Assembly (NCBI GenBank): GCA_002900995.3
Contig: CM035309.1
Coordinates: 2,176,389-2,240,388 of the forward strand
Direction of reading: 5' to 3'
DNA: 64,000 bases
DNA from: Ganoderma boninense
Lineage: Eukaryota; Basidiomycota; Agaricomycetes; Polyporales; Polyporaceae
The notes under the pieces are model-generated. The model was not told the origin of the DNA. It saw only the letters and a program-made list of their open reading frames with translations, and made no database searches. Shown here one piece after another: positions 8,859-21,015 of this stretch; the stretch's first letter is position 1; each line of letters starts with the position of its first letter. A program made the translations under genes and the position numbers.

Positions 8859-10692
8859 ATGGACCACCACACAGACAATGTAGTCCTCCCTCGGTCCTTG
8901 CTCGACACCGATCTCTACAAGGTACCTAGCATTCAACCCCATCGCCATCGCTCACATCAGTTCTGCCTCCCCATTCCCAGTTCACCATGCAGCAGGCCAT
9001 CCTGCAACATTTCCCAGGGGTACAAGCCACATACACCTTTACCCTACGCGATAAGCACGTCTATTTCACCCGCGAGGTCTTTGACCGCCTCGCCCGCTCC
9101 ACCGCCCGTGAGTGGACCCACTCCACGTCTTTTCTATGCCGCACCTGCCTCCGTTGGTTCTGACGCCGGATCGGACCGCTACTAGACTTTGGCAAACTTT
9201 CGCTTTCTAAAGAAGAGCGCGTGTGGCTCGAGAGAGCTTGTCCTTATTTCAAGCCATCATACCTGGACTATCTTGACGCGTATCGTTTCAAGACAGAGCA
9301 GCTGCATCTACGATTCGAGCCTATTCCTGAGGATGTTGAGAAGAACAAGAGAAACGACCCAAGTGCCAGGGGTTTTCTAACCATCAATGTTACTGGGCCA
9401 TGGCAGGAAACCATCCTTTGGGAGGTCCCGCTTATGGCTTGTTTGAGCGAGGTGTATTTTACGACTGCGGATACGGATTGGGATTATGAGGGACAAGATG
9501 GTACGGATCTTTCGCTCCCTTACGCTTTCCTGACCACGGCTCCATCGAATTACCACAGACACAGCATACCGCAAGGCCGTAAAACTGCTTCAGAAGGGCT
9601 GCATGTTCAGCGAGTTCGGTACAAGAAGAAGGCGTTCTGCTAAGACCCAAGAAATCGTTATAGAGGCCCTTCTTCGGGCAGCTCACGACCACCCTGGCGA
9701 AGGAAAAGTCAACGGTACTAGCAATGTGACGTTCCCCGACAATGTCTGTCTTTCTGTTATTCAAGTCGTGCTTCCAGGTGCATTTCGCCATGAAGTTCAA
9801 TACCGTACCTGTAGGAACCATTGCCCAGTAAGAACCCCTATCACGTCCTTCTAAAGGAGCACCTCCTCTGATGGAAGGTCCTGCAGCGAGTGGTTTATGG
9901 GGGTATGTTCCAGAATTTGCACCTGCTTCTATCTCTTGTAGCTGATGTATTCTTGCGTAGATCGGTGCCCTCAAAGGCTATGATAATGCGAACGGTGCTG
10001 CCCTCAAGCTATGGGAGGAAACGTACCCAAACGCCCTGTTAATCGCCCTTACCGATACTTTTTCAACTGAAGCATTTTTCAAGGTGGGTTCGCGTCGAGA
10101 TGTTCGTTTGACAGGCTGTTCATATAAATGCCGATTGTTTTCTATAGGACTTCATGGCGAACAGACATTTTGCAGAGCACTGGACAGGCCTTCGTCAAGA
10201 TTCCGGGGATCCCTTTGTATTTGCGCCGCGTGCGAAGGAGGTGTATGAGCAACTCGGGCTGGACTACACCAAGAAGACAATCATTTTTTCAGATGCTCTC
10301 GATGTTGAGAAGGCATTGCAACTTCAGAAGCAATGTGACGACCTGGGCTTCAGATGTCTGTCCCCATATTTCTCTCCGAAAGGTTCATTATGCTGATCAG
10401 CCCCTCGTGTAGGTTCATTTGGCATCGGAACTCGTTGACAAATGACTTCAAGAAGAAATCAAGCGGAGGGACAGAGAAGAGCAAAGCGCTGAATATGGTC
10501 ATCAAGCTTTCATCTGTGGAGGGCAAGTCAGCTGTTAAGATCAGCGACGAGATCACGAAGGTCTGCATGCCCATTTGAAATGCCTCTAGGTGCTGATGGT
10601 CAAGTTAGAATACGGGAGACGCTGCCACGGTTCGACATGTGAAGGAGCTCTTCGATATCCCGATCACAGACAAGGATGAGATTCTGTCCTAG
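8859..10692 (+). CDS. NPT1: Nicotinate phosphoribosyltransferase, with an apparent 1-nt deletion
   Basis: Converts nicotinate and PRPP to nicotinate mononucleotide in the Preiss-Handler route to NAD+. Ten exons can be read: 8859-8921, 8981-9107, 9186-9500, 9559-9725, 9778-9827, 9887-9902 (16 nt), 9961-10083, 10148-10355, 10413-10560 and 10609-10692. They give 412 residues if one base is added near 10431. Family motifs: DTDLYKFTMQQAI at the N-terminus, HEWFMGIGALKGYDNANG across the tiny exon, TDTFSTEAFF, LRQDSGDP, IIFSDALD and CSFGIGTSLTNDF. In the last motif the reading frame breaks: GGA ACT CGT TGA should read GGA AC(N) TCG TTG. The downstream exon (KISDEITK then NTGDAATVRHVKELFDIP) is again in frame only with the extra base. 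Either the gene is broken in this strain or a base was lost in sequencing. Confidence 0.88.
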
Positions 10693-10893
10693 ATGCGTAC
10701 ACGAGGTGGCCGATGGAATCATGGATAACGTTGCTGACACTGGTTTAATTGGTTCCCGTGACAATACCTACAACGTTGATAGAAAGCAATAGGGGAGGGG
10801 ATAGATCCGTTCCAGTCGTGTATAAATATCTTACGCAGTGGTGGTCAAAGTCCGAGTCGAAGCATGTCGAATAATCATCCTGCTGACGCTCTC

Positions 10894-11816
10894 TCAGAAG
10901 ATGGCGTGGACAATGCCACTACCAATAGCCGCCCCTGCGAGGAAAGAAAATGAGATATCTATCCCTGGGAGAAACTGGGCATAGAAACTCACCAGCACCG
11001 AAACCAACACCGCCAGCTGCTGACTGGGCCATGGTGTTGCCCAGTTTGCCGAACTTGTTCTTCTTCGGGGCCTCCTCCTGAACGACCACCTGTTGCACAG
11101 GGGGCTGGGGAGCAGGAGGTGCATATTGAGGCTGGTACATGCTGGTCTTCTGGTTGTCGAAAGGGGGTGCGGAGTAGTACGGCTGGGGCGGGCCGGGAGG
11201 GGCAGAATAGTACGACGAAGCGGAGGGCACGGAAGGCATGGGAGGAGGCGAGACAGATGATGGACCCGACTCAATCTTCTGGACGTGGTTGGATGGGAAG
11301 AGGCCTTGCTTTCCGCGCGCCTTGCCGGTCCACCAGTCGGCATTGGTCTCGTCTACGATTTCGATCACCTCTCCTGCGGAAAAGGATAGATCATTCGGTT
11401 CCTGTGATCGAAGGAGACGAGACGTGAGAAATATACAGGAAGAGAATATGGATCAGGAGGAGAGAAGAGGAGAGGGAAGAGGCGACGGAAGGGGCGCGAT
11501 ACGAGAGACTCACGCGACCGTCCTCGTTGTAGGCCCATTGAGCACGCGCTTTCTGGACATTGTTCCTTGGCGGTGGAGGAGGGACGGACCTCCTGGCGGG
11601 GTCGGGAGTATGAGCGGGACCAACGGCGAGGCTATTCATGCTAGAGACGAGGGAGTCTTGTGGACCGCCCTGAGTGAGGCGGCTGATGAGGTCTGAGGCT
11701 TCGGTATGGGTGATGTAGTTCTGGGATGCAAGGAAATTGATGTTGGTCTGTGTCTGCTGGAGGACGTGTGCAAGGAGAGCAGCGGCCTGGGGGTCTGAAG
11801 GAGTTGTGACAGGCAT
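10894..11816 (-). CDS. SH3-domain protein of the Lsb1/Pin3 type
   Basis: Three exons, 11816-11514, 11401-10993 and 10934-10894, give 250 residues. The N-terminal part (VLQQTQTNINFLASQNYITH) resembles the N-terminal helix region of yeast Las17-binding proteins Lsb1 and Pin3. One SH3 domain spans the first splice junction: ALYDF-equivalent AQWAYNEDGREPNDLSFSAG, then VIEIVDETNADWWTGKARGK and GLFPSNHVQKI. After it come Pro/Tyr/Ser-rich repeats (YYSAPP, YQPQYAPPAPQPP), then a Gly/Ala tail GGVGFGAGAAIGSGIVHAIF. In yeast such proteins bind WASP (Las17) and affect actin patches. That role here is inferred from the layout only. The next gene upstream on the same strand, SDE2, ends 278 bp away. Confidence 0.8.
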
Positions 11817-12094
11817 ACTTAGTGTGCAAGGACGGAGTAACGGCGTCGGTAGAGACAAAGAGGAGACTCGCACTGGCAGTCGGCGCTCAGCCCTGTCAGC
11901 CCCGAGGCTGCGCGTCTTACATAAGCATACCAAGTTCGCATCGACAATCGACATGGCCGTCTGTGCCTGTGGTTAAACCTTTCACGGCTCCAGAGTCGAC
12001 ACAGTTGGTCCTTGGCCACCTGCGAGATGAAATTGATTACAGAATGTACATAGACCTATAGCTAGAGTCTGCAAAGTAGTCCTATATGCCTGCC

Positions 12095-12965
12095 TTATGC
12101 CACACTGACGGCAGCACTGGCGGTGGCAGCGACGGGCACTGCTGCCGGGGCAGCCGAGTCTGGATCTGAAGGCTCGGTGGCGGCAGGAGCTGCGGGCGGA
12201 TGATGTGTGGTTTTGGCCTTCTTTTTCTTCTTGAGCATGGCTGATGCAAGAGGTTAGCGAGATATGAATGAGTGTCACCGACAGTCGACCCACCTGCAGA
12301 GACGGCACTCTTGACGTTGTCGACAATCTCCCTGCTCTGTTCGATGTAGTCGTTGTCTTCCAAACGGCGCTTCTTCCCTGCGCTAGGATCAGACGATGAA
12401 CTGTCCGCAGAGATGCCCAGTTTGCGTTCGAGAGCTTCCAATTTGGCCTTCTGTGCCTCCTGTTGAGCCTTCTTGCGGAGAGGCTCGCTTTCGATGTACT
12501 CGGCGAGCCTAGAGAGGGGGAAAAGGTGAGGGGTGCGAATCGGGATGCGTGAGCGGGGTAGACGTACTTCTTGGCCTCCTTGATGGTGCTCAACCTTCTG
12601 CCGCTCAAGTCCCTGCACGAGTCATTGTTACTCGTCTTCTGGCTGCTCATGCGACCACCAGCGGCACGGAGCTGGGAACCGAAACCACCCTTGCCTCCAG
12701 GGAGCCTTGGGACCAAACGGAGAGATACGAGGGGGTTTGGGTGGTCATGGCCGTGGGGCAAGAGGGTGGAAAGGAGAGTATGGGGCTGGGGGATGGGACC
12801 GGAGGGTGGAGAGAGAACGAGGTCGGGGCGATTGGAATGAAGAGGGAGGTCGGGATAGCGGCGGGCGAGGATGTCGTAGAGATCGGAGAAGGAGGCTTGG
12901 GAGGGGACAGAGAGAGCAAGAGTTGGGAATGGAGGGAAGGTGGAGATGAGGATGGAGGTGGCCAT
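12095..12965 (-). CDS. SDE2: SDE2-like ubiquitin-fold splicing/genome-stability protein
   Basis: Three exons, 12965-12568, 12508-12294 and 12240-12095, give 252 residues. The N-terminal ubiquitin-like fold (about residues 1-90) ends in the processing signature [20 protein letters not shown]. In S. pombe and human Sde2 a deubiquitinase cuts after the Gly-Gly, and the freed Lys-starting fragment enters the spliceosome to support excision of particular introns. Downstream are the conserved [20 protein letters not shown], a charged helix ([20 protein letters not shown]), a [20 protein letters not shown] segment and a KKKKKAK basic cluster. The tail is Ala/Pro-rich. An upstream in-frame ATG (13091) lacks family similarity. 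It diverges from pICln over 214 bp, and its own mRNA contains introns of 59 and 53 nt. Confidence 0.9.
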
Positions 12966-13179
12966 TGTGTATGGGCAGGAGGCCGGGGTCGGGGTCGAGG
13001 TTGTGGAGAGAGGCGAGTGGGCTGTGAGCGCTGGTGGATGGATGTGGCACGTGACGAGGGCGGCGGGCCGGAGAGGCGGAGGTGAGTGCACTCAACTTGG
13101 AGGGCACACTGAGCTGTAGCAGTGACCACGAGCACTACAACCTCTACTAGACTGCGCTCACGAGCGACAGACTCAGAAA
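12966..13179. promoter_or_regulatory. Divergent promoter region SDE2 / pICln
   Basis: A 214-bp gap between divergent start codons. Both neighbours are connected with splicing or snRNP assembly. Confidence 0.45.
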
Positions 13180-14087
13180 ATGGCGATTGGCGTCGTCTGC
13201 GCCCTCCCGACACACATCTCCCCCGACGAGCACAAGGCCATCAGTGCCTCCACTCCCGCCTCCTTTGCCGACATCCCTCCCGTCCTCCGCCACAAGCAGC
13301 AAAATGTTTCGGTCTCCCTCGACCCTCCCCTCGACGGCTTCTCCACCCAAGATGCCGCAAACGGCACCTTGTACGTCATCGAAAGGTACAGCCCTCTTCT
13401 CTTCTCTCTGGTCATCCTCATCTCATGTGCCTCCAGTGTCCTCGTCTTTCTCTCTGACACGGGACGCGGCTTCCAAATCGACTATCCCTCAATCACTCTC
13501 CATGCCATCTCACGCGCAACAGCCGGTCCCTCCATATACTGCCAACTAGATGAGCCTCCTGCGGCTGATGCACCAGACGATGACGACGAAGAGAGTCCCT
13601 CCCACATGCGCGAACTCGTCATTCTCCCAAAGGACCCCTCCTCCCGTACGTTCATACCTCATCTGCGTTTTTCAACTCCGCCCTCATGTTCCTTTCTAGT
13701 CGAGCCAATATTCGAGAGCCTCTCTCTCTGTGCATCTCTTCATCCCGATCCCAACCAAGAAGATGACATGGACGATGACGATGACGATGACGCCTTCGTC
13801 GATCCCGGCAGCTTCGAGACTTTCAACGGTGACGCCGATGAGGAACTCAGCGAAGTTGGGAAAGTGCGCAGTGATTTCCTCAATACTAGCCGCTTCAACC
13901 CGTATTAGACCTCGGTTCGCCAACCTCTCACTCTCTCTAGGCCGCCCTCGCTCACCTGGAAAGCATCATCTATAACCCTTTCGAGCAAAAGCCAGATCCT
14001 GACCAGTTCGAGGATGCTTTGGAACAAGACCCTCCTGTTGTCACAACAAGGACAGAGATGCCGAAAGAGAGCGGAGAAGCCATCTGA
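13180..14087 (+). CDS. pICln-like methylosome subunit
   Basis: Four exons, 13180-13385, 13437-13645, 13700-13863 and 13941-14087, give 241 residues. The PH-like fold is recognisable from TLYVIESVLVFLSDTGRGF, IDYPSITLHAISR and the later LVILPKDPSSLEPIFESLSL. After CASLHPDP comes a very acidic stretch (DDMDDDDDDDAFVD). The C-terminal helix AALAHLESIIYNPF follows. pICln chaperones Sm proteins and brings them to the PRMT5 methylosome during snRNP assembly in the cytoplasm. That is family knowledge, and the fold plus acid-rich layout is what the sequence shows. The first intron happens to be a multiple of three and stays open, so a naive reading would retain it as an insertion of 17 residues. Confidence 0.85.
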
Positions 14088-14231
14088 GAGGTCCAAGTCA
14101 CAGCGAAACCTAGTTGTAGCACTCGCGCAGAATCCGCATTCCTCCTTGTACCCTTTCGAAACACGTCATACATGGCATTGAGATCAACAGCGATGCACCA
14201 AGAAGCCAAACGTAGGAGACAACACTCGAGA
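14088..14231. other. Convergent gap pICln / nucleoporin
   Basis: A 144-bp intergenic spacer between two converging genes. I see no polyadenylation signal that stands out. Confidence 0.3.
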
Positions 14232-17200
14232 TCATTTTCCGAAGTCATCGGCAACCCATGAATCGCCCAACCCGTTCTCCTTCGCTTTTCCCATCAAGTT
14301 ACCGAACCCGGCAAGTAACGAAACGGTGGTCTTCGGCTGAATGATCGGCACAGGCCCCCAGCTAAAGCCTGCCGGTGGAGGGGTAAGGGTGGTCTTCGTT
14401 CCTTGATTCATTGGAATCGGCTTGGCATGCTGCTTCTCTCGCTGTCCCCTGCTTCTTCCCCCGCTCAAACCAGCGGTTGGTGAAGCATTCAAGTCCACAT
14501 CGAATGCGGGAAGCGGCCTGGGCGGAGCTGACCATCGTAGTGTGCTAGATCCGCCCCCTGATGTGGACGCAGTGTTGCCGCCGTTGAGGCCAGCCGCGAA
14601 TGCCGTCCCGGCATTCAGACCGATATCAGGTTCGAGCAGAGCCTTTGCTTCTCGCTTTTGTGGAATGGCGTCCACTGCCTTGGTGTTGAGCAAAGGTTGC
14701 TTGCGTGCGCTCAATAATGCCTTCTTGAGCTTCTGCGCGCTCCTCTCTGCGTTCAGAGCGGCTGCGGTGGAAGCCGCAATGTTCGGCGTCACTTCTCGCC
14801 CCACGCGTTGCGTGTCTCGATCTGGGAGTCGACGATCGCGAGAGGAGGCCGAGGACGAGAATTGAGTTGCAGCCAACTCGAGCTGGGCGACGCGCTCGGT
14901 GAGGTTGGCTATGTCATCTTCCTCCTGGTCGATCGCAGCATCGATATTGCGGTAGGTCCGATTAATCGTGTCTAAAGAAGGCGGCCTGTTGCGGAGGCAA
15001 AATTTATTAAGTGCATCGGAGAGTGGATGCGGCTGAAAACCTACTTGAAGGATGGCTTCCCATTTTTGACGCTGTTCAACTTTTTCTTGGAAGCCTGAAT
15101 GTACTCTTCTAGCTGCTGTATACGTCCGCGAATGGCCTGAAATCACGTTCAATGGCAAGGTCGTAAACTTCACTGTCAGGACACTTACCCGAACATCCCT
15201 TCTGAGCTGCACCTGCGTCTCAAGATGGTCTGGGTTCAAGGTTCTTTGCTTCAGCATGCGTGCAAAGTCAGCATCTTTGGACGCCTTGCTGAACCGTTCG
15301 ATCTCCTCTTCCCTTGTGCTACCTTTATATCCTGATTAGAAATATCGCCGTGCGCTCGGTTGAGGCGACTTACCCTTGAGCATGTCACTCTCCAGTTCAC
15401 GTAGGTGCAGAATGCACGTCGCCTTGTCCTTCTCCCATTTCTCCAAGCCAAGTTCCGCCTCCTTTACAATATGCTTGAATTGCGTGAGATCGCTCATGAC
15501 CCACTTTGTGGGTTCATTAAGATCGTCTGCGGTCTTCGCCCTACCGTCAGGCTTCTGCAACTGCGATGCGCGGGAAGACGCCTGTGCAGCAAGTGTCCTG
15601 AGCTATTCGAACAAGGGGTTAGTTGGCCCAATACCTGGGACGGGATAATCGACAGGACACTTACGTCGTCAAGCTCCCTTGTCAATGTATTGTATAAATG
15701 CGTGAACTCCGTCAACATGGATTGCGCAGGACTTTCAGGTCGGGGTACCGGTGTTGCTCCGACTTGCGGCAATCCGAGTACGTGAGAAGTTTGAGTTATT
15801 GCAGGGGTGGCGAGAGGATAAGCCGATGATCCAATTCGTGCCACAGGAGCGGGAGGCGGTGTATGGGCCGGCGACTGTGGTTTCGTAAACGGCGCAGACA
15901 ATATGCTACTAGGGGTTTGCACAGATGACTTTTGACCAAGCAAGGATGCTTGACCACCGGTCGCCGCAGGAGCCGCAGCAGGAGTCGCGGGCGACGGGAG
16001 AACAGATCCAATAGGCTGTTGTCCAAATAAACCGCCTTGAGAAACGGAAGTAGAGAATAGCCCGCCGCCACGAGAGGCTGGTCCCAATAGTGGACCTTTC
16101 CCTGTATCGTTTGGTTTATCTCCATCTGACGAAGGCGGCTTGGTGATAGGAGAAGTCGCGGGACTCAGCATAAAAGGGGCAGCCTTTGGAGGGGCGGTAG
16201 CAGGGCCGAATAATGCAGGCGGGGTCTTGGGGCGAGAGGGTGCAGCCGCAGAAACGGGTATAGCGGGGGACGCAGAATGAGCCTTCTTCGTTTCTAGAGG
16301 GGGGCGGGATGGCTCCTCCTCCTCATCTCCTTCATCGTCGCCACTAATCGGTCGGCTTGCCAGAGGCGAGCTCCTGGCGGGGCGTGTGGATGGTCTCCCA
16401 ATGCCAAGCAGACCGGAAGCACCTGCCGGTGGAGCAGATGCGGCACGACTAATCACGGGAGCGGATCCATGCTCCCCTGCTGCGGGAGAACCTGGAGGGG
16501 TGGTGCTGGCCGCACGGGTGAAGGGTGGCTTCGATGGCTCGCCGTGGTCCTCAAGCTTGGTCGGACTCGCCGGGGTGAAGGAGATACCGAAAACGGATGC
16601 GGGGTTTTGAACTGGAGGTTTAACAGCTGGAGATTCCGAAGCCGTAACACGCCCAGCGGTCTGTCCTGAATCTCCGGTATCATCCGCATCCTCTGCCTCG
16701 CCTGGCTCTTCTTCCTCTCCATCACTCTCTTCCTCGCTTGGTAGGTCCTCCTCATCTGATTTCAGGAAGTCATCTAAGACGTCCTCGCCTTCACTGCCGT
16801 CTTCAAAGGAACGGAAGGACGTGTCTCCAAGCCCTTCTTCCTCTCCTTCAGCATCATTGTCCTCCCCATCCTTTCCTGTAAGAAACGTCAAATCCAGGCT
16901 CGTAAGATTCATAGAAGCAGCAGATAATCACCAGTCTCTGCGGCGGCCTCCTTGAGCTGAGCGAAAACAGAGACAGGTCGCTTCCACTCGTCAGCGGTCC
17001 GACTGAATCCTGCGTCCTTCTTTTCATTGTCGGACTTCTCGCCTTCTTTCTGGCGTAACAAGTCCCCAAAACTCTTGCTAGAGGAGCTAGAGGCAGCAAC
17101 AAACGGGCTGGGGCTCCCGCCAAATGCACTGAATGCGCTCCTGGCAGCAACAGTCGGTGGGGTTTCTGGAGTAATCGGGGTTGTGCTCGAGCTTGTGGAT

Positions 17201-20200
17201 GGCTTGCCAAAGAATCCACTGGAGGTCAAGGAAGAGGTACCAAAAGAGGAAGCCCCGAACTTCGGCGCGCCGATAGAGGACTCCTTGCTCTGAGGGGTTG
17301 TTGTTGCAGAACTGACAGACCCAAAGGCAGACGTCGGTGCGGCTGAAGTCCCACCAGATTTCTGGAAGAAAGGGGACGAGGAAGGCGTTGTGTTGCCAGA
17401 ACCAAATGCACCGAAGCCTGGTTGAAGGCTGCTAAAGCCAGAACTCGACGTCTTCAGGCCACTAAATGCACTGACGCCAATCGGTGTTGCGGACGGAGTC
17501 GTTGTTGACGTCGGCATGGCGGCGGCTAGCGGCTTTGTGTCCGTTGTTGCCTTAGACGTGACTGGAGGAGTTGCCGGCGGCGTGGAGACGGGTGGTACAG
17601 GCTTTTTGGGAGAGGTTGAGGGCGTAGTGATATCGACTGCCGTTGAAGACGCGGACGGTGTGGAGCTTAATGCGCTGGGGGTAGTAATGGAGGCTTCGGA
17701 ACCAAAAACAGAGCTGGACTGCCCTTCGGAAGTGGTGCCTGGTGGTGCAGCCGCCCACGCTGGTTTCGCGTCTTTTGCAAGAGTGGTCCCGAACGCGCTC
17801 GGACCTGTTGCGAAGCTAGCGAATCCTCCTCCTCCAAATGTTCCAGTGACAGTCGGTTTTGTAGAATCTACCATTGAGGCGTTTGATTGTCCGAATGGCG
17901 ACTGCGAAACCGTTGATTGACCAAAAGATGGCGGCCCGAAGGTTGTCTTTCCGAAGACGTTGCCAGCAGGTGCGGACTGGTTCGATTGAGATAGGCCAGC
18001 GAACGCACCTCCAGCTGGAGTCCCTGCTGGAGTCGATGAGGTCTCTGCCGTCTTTGAAGATGAGAAGGAGTTCGTCCTAGCAGTACCATCAAACGCTCTG
18101 GACGCGCTACTGGTACTTTCTGGTGGTTTGCCCTGAGTTGTATCTGGAGCCGCCCAAACTGGCTTCGAGTCCGTCGACTTTTGCGCCACAGCTCCAAACG
18201 AACTCGTCCCTTGAGATGCGAATGCCGCAAATCCACCAGCGCTAGCGCCACTTCCGTACGTGCTGGCTGTGCCAGGCTGGGAAGATGTCGAGGTACCGAA
18301 TGAAGATGAACCGAAGGCGGGCTTTCCGAAAGCAGACGATTGGCCAAAGGACGATTGTCCAAAGCTCGATGAACCGAAGGCGGGCTTTGTGTCTGACGTG
18401 GAGAAGCTAGATTGACCAAACCCAGAAACAGGTTTGCTCTCCACCGAGGCCGATTGTGATGTACTGAAAGCTCCAGAACCTGCATTGAAAGAGCCGCCAC
18501 CGAACGCGCCGCCACCTGAGCCGAACGTACTACCCCCGAACCCGCCGGACGATCCGAAGGCGGACGACCCAGTACCAGCAAAGGCGCCGAACCCGACCGC
18601 GGGCTTGACGGGACCTGAGCCGAACGCCTCGAAAGTCGGACTCGTAGTGGGCCCTCTACCACCGAATGCAGAAGAGGCCGTCTGCTGGGCAGTATTACCA
18701 AAGGACCCGAACACAGAATTTGTTGCTCCTGTCTTCGGTTCGCCACTCGTACCTCCGAGCGATAGACCGCCAAAACCAGATTCCGTCTCGGATGCCATAG
18801 AGTCGTCTGTTGTAGAGGTCATTTCGATTGACATAGTGGGTGCAGAGAGCGGAGGCGCTTGGAAAGCTGAAAGGGTTTTAGGCTCCTGCGGTTGCGACTG
18901 CTGGCCAAAACCGAAAGAGGTACCGCCGAAGGCTGGTGCACTCCCAGAGAACGCGCTGAATCCGAACGCACCACCCGAACTCGGGGCTGCGGTAGCGTTC
19001 GAAGGAGAGATTGAGACAAAAGCACTTGTCCCAGTTGCAGCAGGAGACGTTGTGGAAGTGCTTTGCGACATTCCAAAGGTATTTGAATGCGGTGCAAGGA
19101 TAGTGGCAGCAGCGGGAGAAGAAGTGACTGGGGTCGTGGAAGCTGACATGTCCGGATAGGGGACGCCCTGTGTCTGAATGATGTGCCAGCCCGTGAGTGT
19201 GCCATCGCTGGCGTACAGATACATGATTGGTGGAGCAGGGACGTCCATGTCCTCGCCTGATACACCTGTATGCCTGAATGTCTCAGTGTCGGACACATCG
19301 AGGTCAAGACCAAGCAAGACGGTCTCATTGAGATCCATGTCCAAAGGCACGGAGGGAGTGGAGTCTTCCTCGAGGGCTAAGTTATACCAGGATTCAACAG
19401 GGGATGCCGCATTGGCCAGACTGCCAATAAGACCAATATCAGATGATGTGCTGTCGCCGATGAAGAGCAAAAACCGATAGGGTTCCCAATTCTTGAGCGT
19501 CACAACAAAGGAGCCAGGAGGCCGGAGACCTGGGAAGGGAAGATAGGGTGTCGCAAATTTGATGTCTCCGGTGAGATTCGCCTTGGGCTCCAGGGAGAGA
19601 ATGAGGTGGGTCTGCTCGCTGTCTGGAGCTAGGGTGGTCGTAGCAGCGTAGATTCCGTGAAACTCGGTGTTTGACAACCACTGAAGTGATATAACACTCT
19701 GACCATCTACGGATGGCGGGTGGGGAACGATGCTTTTGGCGGCGGAGGTGTCAGAAGGGCTGAAGGTCACCACGTCGCCATTCTCGAGACCGATTGCGAT
19801 CTGCTTGCCCTTTGGTGACCAAGACACTAGAGGGATATAGAGAGCGTCGTAAGTAAAAAAAAAAAGAAGAAAATAGGCGAGAACGGTGCTCACCTGATGC
19901 CGCATTCGTCCCTGGAGACCCGCCGCCATTCCATGCGCCGACAGAGACCATATTATGGGCGTCGAGGAGTTCGACAGAAGGATGGGCTCCCGAGTCACGC
20001 AAGATAGCTACAATATGGGAGTCACCGGTGCTTGGAAAGATACCTCTGACAGGGTTAGGTCCCGAGGGAGGAAAGACGAAGAGAGGGGCGGGAGTGGACC
20101 AGTCGAAAACGCCGATGGAGCCATCGGTGAAGGCGACGAGGATGCGAGAGTCGTCACGGGTGATGATGACTATGTGGGGATTGCGAGACTGAAGCGTAAT

Positions 20201-20641
20201 TGTGGTGTTTGAGTTGAGGGCAAGATGGCCATCGGAGGTGGAGGAAGTGAAAGCAGCACGAAGATCGGCAAGAGGGGAGAGAGACAATGCTAGCGTCGGT
20301 GGCGATGAGTAAGGACGAGGGATATAGGGAAGGACACGAACCGTAGGTGTCTGAGGTGCGGACAATGGCTGCAAACCAACGTTTTGAGTTTGCGACTGCG
20401 AAGAGACGAGCGGTTGGGGGAAGGTCCTGGAGTGGGATGGGCTCTGGGGAGAGACGGAGACGGGAACGTCTGTTGAGCAACTTGAGAGACAAGAACTGCG
20501 GCAAGGGGGAGATGAGATTAGTACTGGGGCGGAAGGCAGGATTAGGCGGGGAGGACGTGCATCTGCATCCTTTTGAGGAGCGTCCTTGGAGAACGTCTGG
20601 AGTTGAGGTTGTGGCTGAGGCTGGAGCTGGCTCACGTTCAT
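14232..20641 (-). CDS. NUP159: FG nucleoporin of the Nup159/Nup214 type
   Basis: Cytoplasmic-side nuclear pore protein that anchors the DEAD-box helicase Dbp5 for mRNA export. Nine exons: 20641-20636, 20495-20342, 20289-19894, 19826-16932, 16875-15665, 15602-15374, 15331-15189, 15136-15045 and 14985-14232, giving 1,959 residues with consistent phases. The first coding exon is ATGAAC only; its 140-nt intron has a TACTAAT branch site. The N-terminal beta-propeller is seen in RLFAVANSKRWFAAI, LSPLADLRAAF, RILVAFTDGSIGVFDWS and LVSWSPKGKQIAIGLENGDVV. Residues from about 500 to 1150 are packed with FG, SAFG and GFGS repeats, followed by an acidic segment, more Ser/Pro/FG sequence, coiled coils (IRGRIQQLEEYIQAS, IANLTERVAQLELA) and the tail DSWVADDFGK. 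It diverges from the 5-phosphatase over 374 bp. Confidence 0.9.
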
Positions 20642-21015
20642 GGCAGGCGTTGCGGGGCGTAAGAAGTGGATGGTCAAGGAGGATGGGGAGTCAATGCTGC
20701 GGATGAGAATGGAAGACAGGAAGGGGGTCGAGGCTGGCACAGATGGGGAGGGGATGGGGAAGGGAGAAGGAGAAGAAGGCGGAGGAGGAGAGAGAGCGCA
20801 GAGCGAGGACGGGGCGCGTTTTGCGCGTTCGCGTCTGGTCGCGTGTCGAGCGGGGGCGTGACGCGTGAGGAGGCGGAGGCGCTGGTGTGTGGCGGTCTGC
20901 AGCTGAGCGACGCGTGCGGGTCTCTCCCCGCCGTCGTCTTGGCCCTTGGGCAGTGTCTGCTCGTCCGCTCTCTCCTCGTCGCCCTCTGTCTCGATGCTGA
21001 GGCCCACACACGGAC
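20642..21015. promoter_or_regulatory. Divergent promoter region NUP159 / 5-phosphatase
   Basis: The 374-bp gap between start codons. Several long open frames cross it on both strands, but they are compositional and encode no recognisable protein. Confidence 0.4.

Noticed and set aside
12549..13085. 178-codon Gly/Glu-rich plus-strand frame
   Set aside because: Antisense to SDE2 and its promoter, low complexity.
18434..19159. 241-codon plus-strand Pro/Ala-rich frame
   Set aside because: Mirror image of the FG-repeat coding sequence of the nucleoporin on the other strand.
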